Shown here one piece after another: positions 1-11,217 of a stretch of 64,000 nt of DNA. The position numbers were made by a program, and so were the translations under genes. The notes under the pieces were generated by a model. The model was not told the DNA's origin. It saw only the letters and a list, made by a program, of their open reading frames with translations, and made no database searches. Source of the stretch: Sarcocystis neurona (Eukaryota; Apicomplexa; Conoidasida; Eucoccidiorida; Sarcocystidae); NCBI GenBank assembly GCA_000727475.1, contig KL647321.1:519691-583690 (forward strand). The letters are read 5' to 3'. The stretch's first letter is position 1; each line of letters opens with the position of its first letter.

Positions 1-963
1 TAATATATATATATATATGTGTGTGTCTCTGTCTATATATATATATATATATATATACGTCTCTCTGTTTCTGTTCCTTTTTCTCTGTCTCTCTCTACCT
101 ACACATATATGTGTATGTGTATTTGTATATATATGTGTGTGTATCTCTCTCTCTCTATATGTCTCTCTGTTTATCTTCCTTTCTGTTGCTTTCTATCTCT
201 TTCTATCTACACGTATATATGTATGTGTATTCATATATATGTATATATATGTGTGTGGAACTCTGTGTCTTCCTCTCTCCATATATATATATATATGTCT
301 GTCTGTGTCCTCCTCTATCTCTCTCTATATATCTACACGTATATATGTATGTGTATTTACACATATGTATATATATGTGTCTGTATGTCTCTGTCTTCCT
401 CGCCTCTCTCTCTCTACGTATGTACTTATGTGTGTTTATATATGTGTGTGAGGATACTTTTGATTGCATGCTGCCTGACCACATGCGTATCTGTGTGTCT
501 GTACATACTTGCGCTTCCTTCTCTATATGCGTAACATCTGTCTCTACATATCTGTGCATTTATATAACCCATGCGTATATACGGATATGTATATATGTGT
601 ATGTATATATGGGTAGTCGTATATATATGTATATACGTATATGTGTACGTGGAGAGGAGAAGAAGAAGGGAGAGAACAGCTGTGATAGGTGGATGTGTAC
701 ACAGAGACAGATAGAGGCACAGACAGCAAATGCAGCTTTGATAGATATATTTATTGAGAGCGAGACACAGTGTGAGAGACGGAACATACAGCTGTGATCG
801 ATATATGTATGTATACATAGAGTGACAGACGGACAGAGAGACAGAGAGAAAATAAGGCTGTGGTTGATATATATACATATACACATTGAGAGGAGAAAGT
901 ACAGCTGTCTCTTATTGAAGGCACGCGTGGGCTTCTGTGTCTCTCCTGCTGACGTTTGGGCAG
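1..963. other. Microsatellite-rich DNA upstream of the first exon seen
   Basis: Positions 1-650 are TATA/TGTG/CTCTCT microsatellite with no credible coding frame; open frames here are Tyr-Ile-Val-Cys or Leu-Ser strings produced by the repeat. Positions 650-930 are purine-rich (GAGAGACAG-type). The stretch ends in a CAG acceptor at 961-963. It is probably an intron of the gene starting at 964, because no in-frame ATG precedes that exon. I see no promoter or RNA gene. Confidence 0.6.
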
Positions 964-1400
964 GCGCATGCTGCCTCGACGAACGCGGTGCCCGTGGCGG
1001 AGCTTCTTGAACTCCTTCCACCCGATTTTCCTGCGACTTCTTCTCTTCTCGCTGCCACTGCAACTGCTCCAGACGCTGCCGTTCCGCCTCCTGCTCCTTC
1101 CGCGCCTAGTGCTTCTCCTCCTGCTGCCGCTGCTCCTGCTGCTGCTGCGGCTGCTCGTGCTGCCGCTGCAACTTCGGGAGCGGCTGACGTGAAGCGACCC
1201 GTCGGCGCAGTCCCTGCGAGGGGACCGAAGCCGGAAGAGCAGCGGCGGGAGGAGCAACGGCAGCAGCCAGAGCAACAGCAGAAGCTGCAGAAACGGCAGC
1301 AGCAGCAACAGAAGCAGCAGCAGAAAAGGCAGCAGCACCGGCACCTTTCAAGAGACGGGAACGCTGTCTCAGGAGCTCCACCAGTAACAGCAGGAAAAGA
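964..1400 (+). CDS. Exon A of the low-complexity gene
   Basis: This internal exon follows a CAG acceptor and enters in phase 0. It opens with a mixed-composition segment before Ala/Pro-rich and then Gln/Arg-rich tracts. The codon split GA|A is completed by the next exon. It has no in-frame ATG, so at least one exon must precede it. Confidence 0.5.
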
Positions 1401-4400
1401 GTAAGCGCCTTTCTTCTGCTAGATTCCTCTCGAAGAAGCATGCAGAAACCACGACACCCCTTTGTGTACAACCCTCTGCTGCTGCTGCACATACAACTGC
1501 CCGCACGTGACGTTACGTATACGTAGGTCACCCTCTCTGTCTATTCATTTATATATATATATGTATATATATGTGTACAGAAGTATAGTGGTATACGTAC
1601 GTTTGCGTTTATACATATATATATATATATATCTATATACGTATGCTGGTCCCATCTCATATATATAGGTGCATGTATAAATGTACACGTAGTAGCCTGA
1701 CACTGGTGTGTGTATCTGTGTACCTTTTTTTCCTTCATATGTGTATATATATACAGAGAGGTAAAGCAGTAAATTCGTAAAGTAGATAAGCCTACTGCTG
1801 GTCTCTGTCCATGGGCATATGCATGATGAACGCTCTATTACGCGTTTGCGCGTGGGCCTGTATACGTATATGCATATATACATATATATATATATATATA
1901 TGTGTCGTTTCTCTGTCACTCGGTATTGACATATGTATATATGTATTTGTAGGTAGGCGTACGTGTATGTCTCGAGGACCTTGTGTTTGTGACACACGTT
2001 CGGCGGTAGCTGTGGGCCCTCTATGCCTGCAGAGAGCGTCGCGCGGCAGCAACCGCGGCAGCGGCTACAGCAGCAACTGGAGGGGCAGCAGGAACAGCAA
2101 CAGGGAGAGCAGGAGCACCGGCAGGAGTATCAGGAGGACCGGCAGCAGGAGGAGCAGCAGCAAAAGTAGGCGGAGCAGCAGGAGTTCCGGGAGGAGCAGC
2201 AGGAAAGGCAGGAGGAGGAGGAGCAGGTGTACCAGCAAGAGTGCCAGGAGGAGCAGCAGCAGGAAAAGCAGCAGGAAAACCAGGCGGAGCAGCAGGAGGA
2301 GCAGCAGGCGGAGCAGGAGGAGGAACACCAGGCGGAGCAGCAGCGTCTGAGAAACGCCGAGATTCTGCTGGCGCCTCTGCTGCCCCTGGTAAGTGGGAGA
2401 TCACCGAGAGTAAGGGGGGCTGGCATTCGTTTCCCCGTCTCTTCCATCTTCTTGTCCTCCCCGTCTCTTCTGCTGTCTCTCCCTACACTCGCTTGTCCCC
2501 CGGTCTTCTTTTCTTCCATATATTCTTCCCCGGTGTCTCGCGCCGTGTCTCCTGTTCGCACCGCGTCCCCCGTCGGTCTCCTTCGTCTGCCGTGATGCAC
2601 CTCCCCCCTTTTCTTGCATGCAGAGGCCAACCTTTCTCGCCGGCTTCTGTCTCCGCCCCCCTCTTTTTTTCGTCCCCCTCGACTTGTCCCGTTCTACCTC
2701 TCCTGCTCTCTGTGTGTCTCCCGTCTTCCTCGCCTTCTTCTTCCCCGCGTTCTCTTGCTGCAGCTCTCAGCGTCGGTATCCCTGCTTCAGCGGCTTCCTT
2801 CAAGCGTCTGTGTCTGCTTCTCTGACTTTCTTCCGTCCTTTCTTTTGCTGACGTCTCTGCGTCTTCCTTCAATTCGTTCGCCTATCTGTTTCTCGGGCGT
2901 CTCACTCGATTCTGTTACTTTCTTCGTTCCTGTCCCATCTGTCTGTCTTCGTCTCACTGTCTGCAACTTTGTATCTCTTCTCCCAGCCCTCACGTGTCTC
3001 GTCCCTGCTCTCCGTCCGCCTTCTCTCTCCGTCCTCTCTCTGCAGAAATTTGTCTCGTCTCGCCTTTTCCTTTTGTTTTGTTGTTCCTGTGTCTCTTCTC
3101 GTGTCCTGGTCTTCTTCTTCCCCGCCTCGTCTCGGCTTTTCTCTCGACGGTTGATTTTGCTTGCCGGGGTTCTGATCGTCTTCCGCCTTCTTGTTCGTTC
3201 TTGCTTTAGTCCTTCCGTCTTGCTTTTCATGTCTCCGCCCCTCTTTCTCGATCCCACTACCTGCCATCGTGTCCCCCTTTCCGCCCACCCCGTCTGCTGC
3301 CTCGTCTGTTGTCTCCGGGTGCCTTCTTGACTTGTTGGAACTGCAATCTGACTGTGGGGTGTCTTGTGATCGCAGCAGAGACGGGGCTCCTGCAGTCGCA
3401 GTCGCAGCAGCAGCATCAGCGCGTGCGAAAGCAGCCAGCGCAACCTGCTGCTGCTGGAACCGCCGTCGTCGTGGCGCCCACGAGTGTTCTTTCTTCCTCT
3501 GCGGCTTGTCCTGGCCCTGCTGCGGCTACAGCTGCTGTGTCTGCGGCTGCCGCTCGAAAAGAGTCAGGGAAAGAAGAGGGAGGAGGGGAAGGAAGAGGAG
3601 GCACTCCTGTGCATACAGCTGCTGCAGTGTGTCGTGGGAGACGTGTGGGTGCAAGAAACGCGGAGGCGTCATCGCTGCTGCCGCAGCAGCAGCCCCCGGT
3701 CTGCAGCCAAGATCGGGAACAGCAGCTGCATTTTTACGTGCAAAAGCGAAAGCAGCAGCAGCACCACCACCACCTCGTGTCTGGGCACCGCCCGGTTCAC
3801 CAGCCGCAGCAGCAGTTGCCTCTGCAGCAGCCGCGGACAGCTCAGCAGCCGCAGCAGCTTCACCAGCGGCAGCTGCTTGAGCAGTCGCAGCACCCGCGTC
3901 AGCAGCAACGACAGCTTCCCGTTGAGCAGCAGGGGCTGCCAGGCCAGCAGCAGCAGGGGCTGCCAGGCCAGCAGCAGCAGGGGCTGCCAGGCCAGCAGCA
4001 GCAGGGGCTGCCAGGCCAGCAGCAACAGGGGCTGCCAGGCCAGCAGCAGCAGGGACTGCCAGGCCAGCAGCAGCAGGGGCTGCCAGGCCAGCAGCAGCAG
4101 GGACTGCCAGTCCAGCAGCAGCAGAGGCTGCTGCGTGGGGGAGTACCGCTCTTGCAGACGACGAGGCAGTATGTGGAGAGAGCCGGGCAGCAGCGACAGC
4201 AGAGGGAAGGTGGAGTAGGGCTACAGCAACAGCCGCAGCATGCAAGAACGGAAGGCGGTCTGCAGAGGCAGAGGCACAGACAGCTGCAGCAGCAGCAGCA
4301 ACCGCAGGTGACCGAGCAGCAGCAGAAGGCAGATGAGCTGGAGATGGTCGGTGACGCCGTGCGGAGGAAGCTCCGAGAGGCAACGACGCTGCAAGAAATT

Positions 4401-6062
4401 CAGGAAGCTGTTCTGCAAGTAAAAAGCCAGAAGCAACTTCCTCTTCTTCTCTACTGCTGCCCCAGCGTCACTTGAAAAGGTTTATTTTCTTCAGTGCTGC
4501 TGCGCCCGCATATCTTCTGTGTGGCTGCAGCTGCTGCTGCGCATAGACTCCTGTCGTCCATGTAAAACCCCAGCAAAAGACTTCCCGTTTTTCTCCGCTG
4601 CTGCGCCAGCATATCGTTTGTATATCTGCTGCAGTTGCTGTGTGTAGACCCCTGTCTTTTACAGGGAAGAGACGCGAAAATGATTTGTTCGTGTTCTCTG
4701 TGCTGCTGCGCCCGCTGCTGCTGCTGCTGTGCGTAGACTCCTGTCTTGCACGAAGAAATGCGAAGTTGATTTCTTCGTTCTCTGTCTGCTGTGCCAGCGT
4801 CTTCTGTGTAGTTATGTGAGGGGCGTGTAGGCGGCTCTTTGTTTCGGAAGCCGAAAGAACACGGAAAATTCTCTCTCTGCCTCTGTTTGCTGCTGCTCCT
4901 GCTGCATGTCCTCTGCTGCACACGTTCATATACGACTTTCGTACGTATATATACCACTTTCTTCTCCCTTTATCCCTTTCTGGTTCTTTTTCTCTCTACT
5001 CAAGCAGAGTAAATATGACCTTTGTAGTGCGCATATATGTGTTCGTATACAGATCGCTCTTTTTGTCTGCTTGTGTGGGTGGGTGGGTGGGGCAACTCTC
5101 CTTCTTCACTACTTCATGTGTGGCACCGATGTTATATTGCCGAGGCGTCTCTCCTCATTTTCTCTCTTCCTTTTCCATCCTCTCATACATATATGTAGAT
5201 ACACGTCTATGCATACATATACATTCATATTTACATGTGTACATATATATATATATATATAGGTACACATATGTGCGCATATATGTGTATGTGTATGTTC
5301 AAGCATATATATATTGTTGTCTTCCGACGACTTTGTTGAAGTTTTGCTGACCACGTCCTCTGTGTCTGGTTGACAGAGCAAAGTCTTTCTTGTGTTAGTA
5401 GGGTAAAATGTTGTTCTTCGCTCCTGTCGACCTGCTTAGGGCAAAAACGAATGCCTTGCCTTCTCTCCGCTATCAGAGGAAGTAACGCAAGACACTTCTT
5501 TGTCTGTGTGTGTATCGGGTCGCTTTTCTCTCTTCCACCCATGTATGCATACAAATGTACGCATTACAGCTCTCTGTATATGTACGTATATGTGTGTCTT
5601 TACATACACATATATATATATATATATACGTACATATATGGATACACATATATGTGCGTATGTATGGATATATAAAAGCGTCGTATGTGCACATTTGTCT
5701 GTGCTACTCTACATTCACACACACATATATGTATCCGCTTGTGCTTCTGTCTCTCCATAAATATCTCATATACATATACATATATATAGATAGATAGAGA
5801 GAGAGATGTACGGAAGCTTTCTTTGTCAAAAGATATAGGTTTGTTCTGCAGAAGTGGCACCTGCTTCATTGATAGTGAACTGCTGCTGTATCGCCCATGT
5901 CGCTGGTGCTGCTGTTGTTGCGACGGCTGCTTGTGTTGGTGCTGCGGCTCGTGCTGCTGTTGGTGCTGCTCGCAGGCACGCGCTGCCGGCATGCAGTACG
6001 AAGCCCAGCTTGGGGAGAGGAAAGCAGCCAAGCTTGTTGACGCCTTTGGCTCTGTCTGTTGA
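964..6062 (+). CDS. Low-complexity Gln/Ala/Gly-rich protein, 3' part of a multi-exon gene
   Basis: Four exons join in phase: 964-1400 (ends phase 2, donor GTAAGC), 2033-2388 (ends phase 1, donor GTAAGT), 3376-4418 (ends phase 0, donor GTAAAA) and 5976-6062 (TGA stop). Together they encode 640 residues plus stop, without the true N-terminus. Exon 1 has an ordinary-looking start (AELLELLPPDFPA), then Ala/Pro and Gln/Arg tracts. Exon 2 is Gly/Ala/Pro-rich and collagen-like in texture. Exon 3 is Gln-rich with eight GLPGQQQQ-type repeats, then a predicted helix (VRRKLREATTLQEIQEAVLQ) that continues into exon 4 (ARAAGMQYEAQLGERKAAKL). I do not recognise the family. The two strong donors and three independent phase matches are the main support; the 5' end lies upstream, and the exact 3' end is uncertain because coding-like sequence continues beyond 6.2 kb. 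Confidence 0.5.
2033..2388 (+). CDS. Exon B of the low-complexity gene (Gly/Ala collagen-like)
   Basis: One base completes the preceding codon, then the frame runs 118 codons as GGAAG, PGGAA and similar units with sporadic Val, Lys and Arg. It ends at a consensus donor (GTAAGT at 2389). Other frames give Gln/Glu-rich or Ser/Arg-rich strings, but only this one matches both neighbouring phases. Confidence 0.5.
3376..4418 (+). CDS. Exon C of the low-complexity gene (Gln-rich, GLPGQQQQ repeats)
   Basis: The exon enters with two bases completing GCA and stays open through Gln/His/Ala-rich sequence, the eight-unit 24-nt repeat, and a charged helical end. An unspliced reading would stop at 4473-4475. 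I prefer the GTAAAA donor at 4419 because the helix then continues smoothly into the exon at 5976. Confidence 0.5.
3933..4124 (+). repeat. 24-nt coding minisatellite, 8 units
   Basis: Eight tandem 24-nt units encode GLPGQQQQ; the last unit has Val for Gly at position 4. Units differ only by GGG/GGA and CAG/CAA changes, so the array is recent or actively homogenised. It lies wholly inside exon C and keeps the frame. Confidence 0.95.
4480..4800. repeat. Degenerate 90-100 bp repeat, about 3 copies
   Basis: The element TAGACYCCTGTC recurs near 4544, 4645 and 4734, each preceded by a GCTGCTG run and followed by a GAARAR..TTTCT segment. Copies have diverged. The block lies in the proposed intron between exons C and D. 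Confidence 0.6.
4801..5975. other. Intronic DNA with microsatellites
   Basis: This stretch holds TATA/TGTG arrays at 5165-5310 and 5565-5790 and otherwise unremarkable sequence. I see no supported exon until the acceptor at 5974-5975. Open frames over the arrays are repeat-driven. Confidence 0.5.
5976..6062 (+). CDS. Exon D, proposed C-terminus of the low-complexity gene
   Basis: A strong pyrimidine-rich acceptor (CTGCTCGCAG) precedes a phase-0 frame of 28 codons and TGA. The peptide ARAAGMQYEAQLGERKAAKL reads as the second half of an amphipathic helix begun in exon C. The stop may be real, or the exon may splice onward from a weak GTCTGT donor at 6057. Confidence 0.4.
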   Translation, partial: ARAAGMQYEAQLGERKAAKLVDAFGSVC

Positions 6063-6289
6063 TAAACGCGAATTACCAGTGGCAGCAGCACAGCAGCTTC
6101 ACATACCCAAGGAGCAAAAGCGCGCGCAGAAGCAGCGGCGGCAGGAGAAGGCTTGGGCGATTGATGCTCAGAGCAGCAGTCACTGTTGAAGCAGCAGTAG
6201 TCACTGCTACTGCTGCTTGCAGCAGCAGCAGGAGTTCCTCTTGAAAGCGCAGCAGCAGGAGGAACTGAGGAGAACTGCCGCCACCGCAG

Positions 6290-6563
6290 GAGCGACTCGC
6301 GGAAGCAGTTCCTGCTGCCGCATGCGCGGGCGGTGGAAACGCACCAGCCGCATATCCGGCTGCGGCAACAGCGAGCGCAGCGAGACGCCCAGCCGGTGAA
6401 GCAGCACTGGCGGCGGGAGGAGAAGAAGCAGAAGCAGTTATAACAATATGGATAGAGAACAGGAAGCGGAGAGCAACGGCCGCAGAAGCCTGCATGCGCT
6501 TCATTGAAGAAGCAGGAATAGCTGCTGCGCAGCACCACACGACTTACGGCCGTCATGGTCGGG
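6290..6563 (+). CDS. Candidate exon, unassigned
   Basis: After a CAG acceptor the frame reads ERLAEAVPAA, an Ala-rich tract, then a mixed-composition segment (AEAVITIWIENRKRRATAAE followed by ACMRFIEEAG) that looks protein-like. It could lie between exon D and the exon at 7662, but the only suitable donors are weak (GTCGGG at 6558 or GTGGCC at 6564), and the opposite strand is also open here. Treat it as a hypothesis. Confidence 0.22.
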
Positions 6564-7139
6564 GTGGCCATTTGACAAGCCCACCTCACGAGTGTGTTTG
6601 CATGCTCTCTGAGAATCAAATGTGTTTCCCGGTAAATTCTCGTGTTTCTGTATGCCTGTATGTCGATATGTACGTGTGTAAATACGTGTTCACGAGCATG
6701 TATGTGGAGAAACCGATGGTTGTCGGTGGACGTTATGTTAGGTGTGGCTCTGTAGATAGATGGGGTTACATATGAAAAACTCCACGGACGTAACGTCGCC
6801 CCTTCTCTGCGAAGAAAAGCAAGCAAACAAGCTACGTGGTTTACGCATTTGAGCTACAACGCGACGTGGTGTCATTATCCCAGCTGCTCGTCTTCTGCTC
6901 GTATCTCTGCAGCGGTTGCAGATACACAGGCACACGCAGCGTCTCCACGGCAGCGGCTTGTGCGGGTGTAGTTCTTGCCTGTCGCCGCGTCGTATTTGCG
7001 TCGCTGCACAGCACCGGCCCAGGTGCCGGAGATACGTGAAGTCCATGCGGGCAGACACCTCTGGGGGGGAAGGGGTGCTTGGTGCGCTTTACATGGACGC
7101 CGTATCCGTTTAGAGAGGCGCTTGCATTTTTCTGTCGTT

Positions 7140-7315
7140 GCGGCAACGCGTCCAGCAGGTGCAACTGTGCGCGACAGCAGCAGCAGGGGGCAGCAGCAGC
7201 GGCACGAGAAGCAGCAGCAGCAGCTGCAGCAGAGGCAGCAGCAGCAGCAGAAGCAGCAGCAGAAGCAGCAAGAGGCAGCAGCAGCAGCAGCAACAGCGGG
7301 AGACGCACCGCGCCT
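7140..7315. repeat. CAG/GCA trinucleotide tract
   Basis: An almost pure CAGCAG/GCAGAGGCA tract that stays open in several frames (poly-Gln, poly-Ala, poly-Ser). It may be part of an exon, but no phase-linked model supports one. Confidence 0.7.
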
Positions 7316-7661
7316 GATGTAGAGGCGCAAGAGGCTTGCTACACGTGCAGAAGTTTGTTTTCGCGGGGAGCGCCCTTCCCGCAGTGACACAGGTGTCGGC
7401 TCCCTGCAGCAGCGGACGTGCAGTCGGGTGGATCTGTGCGGAGAAAATGCAGACAAGCACGCGTCCTAACGAAGAGTTTGCGCCGTCATCCTCCCGTAGC
7501 CTCCCTTGCAGCAACAGCGCCACAGGGCAATCGAACACTTGTCCCAACGCAAGGACTCAGTACAGTGTGCATAGCAGCAGCTTTGATTCGTGTTCTATGC
7601 TGTCCAAATAGACGCGTGTGTAGTTACGGTTTATACGGTTTACTGTTATTATCGCCCATAG

Positions 7662-8439
7662 CTCTACACACCGATGAAAATAGGCAGATGCAGCAGGAGG
7701 AGGAGGAGGCACGCTTGCGTGTTGTTTCGGCTGTGAAAAGCAACAGCAAAACAGAGCTAGAGGAGAGGGTCTGTGAGAGCTTTCTACGAACGCACAGCAA
7801 CTTCCTCGTGGCGCAGGTGGAGACCCGCGAGAATAACCTCTCGAAAGCTGTCCTTGCTACTTGAAAAACGTGCTGCGCGCTGCCGCGTGCGCTTGTAGGC
7901 GTCCAGCCCGGCCGCGATCGTGTGCATGCGGGAGTGTTCATCCTCCCATCCACACAGGCGTCGGAGCTGCTGTCACGCAGACCACAGGCAGTCTCTGCGT
8001 TGTGGAAAAAGTATTCGAATCAGCTAGCCATTCACCTGCCGCCGCTGCATGCAGCCGCAGCAACGGGGCATCCACATCGAAGGTTGTTGCCGCACTGCAC
8101 AGATTCTTGCGCTGGTGGAAGCCTGTGCACACGTTGTCAGAAACCAGAGAAGTGTGGGACTGTTTTGTGGACAGAGACACCGATAAACGGGTGGCGGTGT
8201 ACATGTGTTGGACATATGTGCCTTCTAGGTGTATAATGTACGCAGAGGCACACACAGTGGACATACACAGAGAAAGACAGATACAGCGGGCGAAACAGAG
8301 TGTCGCTGCTGGGGGACGCTACGGACGAGAGGAGGTCTGCGCTGCAGTAACAAGTCGCCGACTCGTTCACTTTTTGTACCTGAAGTACCTGCGTAAGCTC
8401 GTGACCAGCAGAGATAAGGCCCCGCGTGGACGAGTGTAA
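7662..8439 (+). CDS. Candidate exons of an unrecognised gene
   Basis: A pyrimidine-rich acceptor (CCCATAG) opens a frame reading HTDENRQMQQEEEEARLRVV and a charged helical continuation ending SNFLVAQ at 7816, where CAG|GTGGAG is a plausible donor in phase 0. A phase-0 acceptor at 7956-7957 leads to ASELLSRRPQAVSALWKKYS, also protein-like. From 8103 another frame (FLRWWKPVHTLSETREVWDC) stays open to the TGA at 8437-8439. Unspliced, the first frame stops at 7862-7864. The amino-acid mix is better than that of the surrounding repeats, but I cannot settle the splicing or name a family. Confidence 0.3.
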
Positions 8440-10980
8440 GCATCTCCGGAGAAGGAGGACGAAACAGGTGGTAACAGCAAATAGGTCGCACGCAGTATAA
8501 AAAATCCTAGCTCCTCTGGTCATTCAATACAGGCACCGCAGTACTGCGCTTGTGAGCGCTTCGCTGTGACTTTGCAAGAGCATACCTCCTCTTACCTTAG
8601 ACCGTTGAACACTTTAGGTTGAGACAGAATCGAGCACTATTTCTCAAATAACTGTATGTACGTACACACGTATATATACAAATACAGTTACGTCTATACA
8701 TACACATGGACGTAACAACTCCCATATACGTACAGATATGCGTGTATCCCCGGCACGGTCCTTTTCATACGTCTACGGATCAATACGCGCTGATATCTGC
8801 ACATGTACGTAAATGTGTACGTGGAGGAACTCGAAGTCCTGTAACATAAATACTGCCGGGGGGGGTGTTGCTCAATAACAGCTCCCCAAGGACAGGTCGC
8901 AGGAGGTGCAGTTCCAACGCATGAGAAGATGTTCTGCAGTAAGCAAGTCGACAAGCCCACGCAGGAGGAGCAGCAGCTGTTTGCAACTGTTCCATTAAAA
9001 AGCAAATATCGCTTCCAATTTCCATTACAAGCGATGCTCCTGTGCCGCATTTTTCGAATAACAAACACCACTACAAGATTCGCCGCACTCAAGTCGAAAA
9101 TATCTTTAGAGGATCTTACATCATCCGTGTGCTTCTTCATTTAAATCAAACTTTCGCTCGGCTGTACGACTTCTCTCGAGAAACATACCCTTATTGCTGC
9201 TTTTTTATAAACACGCCTCTTCGAAACTTTATTGACAGCACACTCAGCACGTCTGCTTCACCACTGAGTTTGGCGGCTATGGCGGTTCTTGCTACACGAT
9301 TTCTTCGCACGCAGAAGACCGTCCCTTTAACATTCGATAACGCCTAAATCGGATACGTCAGCTCGACTATTGGGGTGTTGCGGACAAAATACCTAGTCAG
9401 TGCCACCGATTCCCTTTTCTTTTGAGAAAGACTGTCACTATACAGGACCAGGCTCCCCCTTCGCATAAAAACGCAGTCACGATCTCCCCACCAAGTATAT
9501 TCCGAATGATTCAAGTGTTCTGCACACTACTACATATGTGGCGGTCACGTGTCATTTATCTGTTCCACATGAAGGTGCAGTTTATTTTTGATCCGTAGTC
9601 TTTACTTCGCGGCCGCGCTCCGGTACACGAATACGCTATCAAAGGAGCCTTGTGTTGATCACGCTGTTTTCCCGTCTTCCGTACCTGGTTGTGAGAAGGA
9701 CCGATGATAGTGAGGATGCACCTGCTACTGCGTGTGCAAGTGGTCACTCTTTTTAACAGCTAATGGCTTGTGGACGTCGAGCTGCCTGTTAATCGTAACA
9801 AAGGAATCTTGCGTGTCTCTTGCTTATAGAATCATCACCAGGAGCGGGTTCAACTCACTGGGCTGTGCGTAAGCAATCGCAACAGCTGCTCTCCTCTGCT
9901 CTCTACGGCTCTCCTGAGCATCGATGAATCTTCGCTCTGGTGAATTCCACATTAGCCCCCTGTCGCCTAAACTTGTTCTCTTCTATTTTGGCTGTGCACA
10001 GGTCATCTGTCTTAGGCGCTTCTCATACAAATCCTGATATGCGTGTGCACGTGATAACGGCGTGCGCACCTCACTGGTGTTAAATTCGAGCTGGTTTGCA
10101 GCCGCAGCACATTATTTTGTAACAGCAAAGCGAATGTAATTCCGTGTATGAGTCCAGGCAACTACTGAGGCACTGTTACGCAACATGGGAAAAGTTGTGT
10201 TTATGCTGGGAGACCAGCTTGTCTTCCTCTCGCAGAAACGGCTTTTTTTCCTTTTCAAGAGATCGTCCACAAAAAAGCAGATTTGCAAGTTCTTCTCTCT
10301 GGAAACACGTGTGTACGTGGCTGCTTACGCCGAAGGTAGTGATCTAGCCCCTGATGTCGGCCCCCTACTCTTGCAAAAGGCGGGAGGGACGAAGACAACA
10401 TGAACCACGGCCAAAACGAAGCGAGAAAGGCATGTTCTCTAGCAAGGAAACGGTATCCGCCTTAGACGGATTGACAGGCAACTTGTTGTTCCGTTCTATC
10501 ACGTGGATAGGAATTTGAGGTCCAGTACCCTCCGAGTGTTGAAAGTCAATGGTGTGTCGACTCTGCTACAACGAATGGGAGAGCCAAACATGGAAGCGAA
10601 TATCAAGGAGACCTGAAACGGTCGCCTATATTCCTTAACATATCACGTGAGAGTCCCACTACAAGTGCGTAAACGCAGACCCTACGTGCACGTGCGTGGG
10701 CGTCTGCTTACTATGTGGAAGGTGTCCTTCATCCAACAATCCTCCAGCGGAGCACCTATTTCTTAATGATATACATGCACCTGCGTTGGGGCTACTTTTG
10801 AGATTCAAAAGCGTGTTCTACTAACAGGTGGCTGTCACCGTTTACGCAAGTGTGCGTGAGAGTAGCGAGGAAAAACTATTACGGATGCGGAGCAGGTTTT
10901 TACAAAATCTTCCTAACTTTAGCACTTAGAGAGGAGCAGCTGGGTTCTGCGGAAGTGTGGTTATTTTTACACCCAACTAG
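8440..10980. other. Repeat-poor stretch without a confident gene
   Basis: Apart from a short TATA/ACGT patch at 8650-8830, this stretch lacks microsatellites. Scattered ORFs look mildly protein-like: 9042-9347 (+), 8694-9140 (-) and an ATG-initiated 72-codon ORF at 10185-10403 (+) beginning MGKVVFMLGDQL. None joins a neighbour convincingly. Overlapping open frames on both strands argue against reading any of them as proven. Confidence 0.4.
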
Positions 10981-11217
10981 TCAAGTGTGGGCGCCAAGAA
11001 TTTTGAGAAAAAGCCTTCAGGGGGAGCAGCATATTTTGCGAAGTTTATTCATTCTGCACCGATTCTGTGGAAAGGAGACCCTCGCCAAAGTCAATATGTC
11101 AAGACCAAGAACAGGAGTTACGAGCATGTTTGCGTGCGTCCTCTTTGGGAGACACGTCGTGATATAGCGCCCAAGTCACACCAAACAGAGCAGAGTTTAC
11201 GTTATACACATGCGTAG
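10981..11217 (+). CDS. Candidate terminal exon, unknown protein
   Basis: A good pyrimidine-rich acceptor (TTATTTTTACACCCAACTAG) is followed in phase 0 by 78 codons and TAG. The peptide has balanced composition, for example GAKNFEKKPSGGAAYFAKFI and KNRSYEHVCVRPLWETRRDI, quite unlike the repeat-driven ORFs nearby. I do not recognise it, and no upstream exon was identified with confidence. Confidence 0.3.
   Translation, partial: SSVGAKNFEKKPSGGAAYFAKFIHSAPILWKGDPRQSQYVKTKNRSYEHVCVRPLWETRRDIAPKSHQTEQSLRYTHA

Noticed and set aside
1..800. Cys/Tyr/Ile/Val-rich ORFs of 120-260 codons
   Set aside because: They are translations of TATA/TGTG/CTCT microsatellite with no normal composition.
5600..6826. 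408-codon minus-strand ORF
   Set aside because: It ends in microsatellite-derived Tyr-Ile-Val strings and is Ser/Ala/Gln low complexity. The plus strand has phase-linked exon D in the same place. Not excluded, but unsupported.
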